15,211 nt of DNA from an uncultured Collinsella sp. (GTDB lineage: Bacteria > Actinomycetota > Coriobacteriia > Coriobacteriales > Coriobacteriaceae): contig CABSDO010000049.1 in the NCBI GenBank assembly GCA_902476475.1, forward strand, positions 1 through 15,211, written 5' to 3'. A program made the translations under genes and the position numbers. The notes below the pieces were generated by a model. That model did not search any database. It saw only the letters and a list, made by a program, of their open reading frames with translations, and had not been told where the DNA came from. Shown one piece after another: positions 13,743 through 15,211 of the stretch. Position 1 is the first letter of the stretch. Every line of letters begins with the position of its first letter.

Positions 13743-15211
13743 ATGGTCTCTCGTATCTACGTGGAGAAGAAACCCGGGTTCGACGTCGAGGCTCAGCAGC
13801 TCAAGGGCGAGCTGACCGAGATTCTCGGCATCAAGGGCATCGAGGCCCTGAGGATCATCAACCGCTACGACGTCGAGGGCATCGACGAGGAGCTTTTCCG
13901 CTCCTGCGTGCCGACCGTCTTTAGCGAGCCCCAGGTCGATGTGACCTACGACGAGCTCCCCGCAAGCGATGGCGCCGTCTTTGCCGTCGAATTCCTGCCT
14001 GGCCAGTTTGACCAGCGCGCCGACTCCGCCAGCGAGTGCGTGCAGCTCATCAGCCAGGGCGAGCGCCCCGCCGTGCGCTCCGCCAAGGTCTATATGATCT
14101 CGGGCACTCTGGACGAAGCCGCCATCGAGGCCATCAAGCACTACGTGGTGAACCCCGTCGAGGCGCGCATCGCCTCGCTCGACTTGCCCGAGACGCTGTA
14201 CATGGAGACCCCCGAGCCCCAGCCCGTCGAAGTGCTCGACGGCTTCCGCGAGCTCGATGAGGCCGGCCTTGCCGCCTTTATTTCCGAGCGCGGTCTTGCC
14301 ATGGACGAGGCGGACATCGCCTTCTGCCAGCAGTACTTCCGCGATGAGGATCGCGACCCCACCATCACCGAGATCCGCGTGATCGACACCTACTGGTCCG
14401 ATCACTGCCGCCACACCACCTTCGGCACCGTCCTGGATGACGTGACGATCGACGACGCCGTGGTGCAGCAGGCCTTCGACCGCTACATGGAGATGCGCCA
14501 TGAGCTTGGTCGCGACGCCAAGCCCGTCTGCCTCATGGACATGGGCACCATCGGCGCCAAGTACCTTAAGAAGACCGGCGTCATGGCCGATGTCGACGAG
14601 TCCGAGGAGATCAACGCCTGCACTGTCAAGGTGAAGGTCGATGTCGACGGCGAGGACCAGGACTGGCTGTTCCTGTTTAAGAACGAGACCCACAACCACC
14701 CGACCGAGATCGAGCCCTTCGGCGGTGCCGCCACCTGCGTGGGCGGCGCCATCCGCGACCCGCTCTCGGGCCGCAGCTACGTGTATCAGGCCATGCGTGT
14801 CACCGGCGCCGGCGACCCCACCGTCCCCGTGTCCGAGACCCTCGAGGGCAAGCTGCCGCAGCGCAAGCTCGTGACCACCGCTGCCGCCGGCTACTCCAGC
14901 TACGGCAACCAGATTGGCCTTGCCACCGGTCAGGTCAACGAGCTCTATCACCCCGGCTACGTGGCCAAGCGTATGGAGGTCGGCGCCGTGGTGGGCGCTA
15001 CCCCGGCAAACCACGTGCGTCGCGAGTGCCCCGCCCCCACCGACAAGATCATCCTGCTGGGCGGCCGCACCGGCCGTGACGGCATCGGCGGCGCCACCGG
15101 CTCCTCCAAGACTCAGAACACCGAGTCCATCGAGACCTCGGGCGCCGAGGTCCAGAAGGGCAACGCCCCGGTCGAGCGCAAGCTGCAGCGTCTGTTCCGC
15201 CGCGGCGACGC
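13743..15211 (+). CDS. purL: Phosphoribosylformylglycinamidine synthase, N-terminal part (runs off the window)
   Basis: 489 codons are visible and the frame is open at the window edge. The enzyme converts FGAR to FGAM with ATP and glutamine in purine synthesis. Seen: an N-terminal PurS-like region (about residues 1-150), WSDHCRHTTF near 217-226, KNETHNHPTEIEPFGGAATC near 312-332 with the metal and ATP residues, CVGGAIRDPLSGR, and GGRTGRDGIGGATGSS near 440-455. The fused N-terminal domain and spacing point to the large single-chain PurL of about 1,200-1,300 residues found in Clostridia and Coriobacteriia, with the glutaminase domain expected at the unseen C-terminus. ATG at 13743 (MVSRIYVEKKPGFDVEA) follows AGGAAGG. 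No purine genes lie upstream in the window. Confidence 0.95.
   Translation, partial: MVSRIYVEKKPGFDVEAQQLKGELTEILGIKGIEALRIINRYDVEGIDEELFRSCVPTVFSEPQVDVTYDELPASDGAVFAVEFLPGQFDQRADSASECVQLISQGERPAVRSAKVYMISGTLDEAAIEAIKHYVVNPVEARIASLDLPETLYMETPEPQPVEVLDGFRELDEAGLAAFISERGLAMDEADIAFCQQYFRDEDRDPTITEIRVIDTYWSDHCRHTTFGTVLDDVTIDDAVVQQAFDRYMEMRHELGRDAKPVCLMDMGTIGAKYLKKTGVMADVDESEEINACTVKVKVDVDGEDQDWLFLFKNETHNHPTEIEPFGGAATCVGGAIRDPLSGRSYVYQAMRVTGAGDPTVPVSETLEGKLPQRKLVTTAAAGYSSYGNQIGLATGQVNELYHPGYVAKRMEVGAVVGATPANHVRRECPAPTDKIILLGGRTGRDGIGGATGSSKTQNTESIETSGAEVQKGNAPVERKLQRLFRRGD

Noticed and set aside
13725..15014. 429-codon minus-strand frame opposite purL
   Set aside because: Antisense shadow of purL, whose catalytic motifs are intact on the plus strand.

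Overview
The window looks like chromosomal DNA from a high-GC member of the Coriobacteriia, most likely Collinsella or a close relative. This is inferred from codon usage (strong G/C third positions), gene content and protein style, not from a marker gene. I see no phage, plasmid, insertion-sequence or CRISPR genes. Nearly all genes are recognisable housekeeping or transport genes, and the unusual content lies between them.

Layout. Positions 1-922 (minus) hold the N-terminal part of recJ, preceded by a possible short leader ORF (909-974) and a consensus -10 at 1031-1036. Divergent from it is a bile acid:sodium symporter-family (BASS) carrier (1198-2196, plus). It converges on a two-gene minus-strand operon: cutC (3028-3705) followed 3 bp later by a GalT-like DUF4931 protein (2227-3024, GTG start). 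A 69-bp palindrome (3764-3832) and a strong terminator separate this operon from a complete branched-chain amino acid ABC transporter, livK-livH-livM-livG-livF, on the minus strand (8742 down to 3881). The permease and ATPase genes overlap or abut. livK is separated from them by 139 bp containing two hairpins, which may let the binding protein be made in excess.

The 476-bp gap upstream of livK holds an AT-rich promoter region and the C-terminal codons of a second, lost livK-like gene (9014-9058). On the plus strand follow hom (9219-10562, homoserine dehydrogenase with a C-terminal ACT domain), its terminator, and a short-chain dehydrogenase (10777-11526) that resembles the BaiA-type 3alpha-hydroxysteroid dehydrogenases. 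A minus-strand cation:proton antiporter (11996-13558) converges on the dehydrogenase. Divergent from the antiporter is the start of a large single-chain purL (13743 to the window edge).

The most unusual element is between the dehydrogenase and the antiporter. Positions 11623-11994 are exactly six tandem copies of a 62-bp unit. Each unit carries a 14-bp motif and its reverse complement, so the array has twelve arms in alternating orientation and can form a row of hairpins. It ends one base before the antiporter stop codon and lies upstream of a bidirectional terminator in the antiporter's transcription direction, so it is probably transcribed as that gene's 3' UTR. Several substitutions in the arms are compensatory. 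I do not recognise it as a described element.

How the genes fit together: LivKHMGF imports leucine, isoleucine and valine, and hom commits aspartate semialdehyde to threonine, methionine and isoleucine synthesis, so the centre of the window concerns amino acid supply. The other genes (RecJ repair, PurL purine synthesis, CutC, antiporter) are independent housekeeping functions. The BASS carrier and the BaiA-like dehydrogenase could both relate to bile acids, but they are 8.6 kb apart and no substrate can be read from the sequence.
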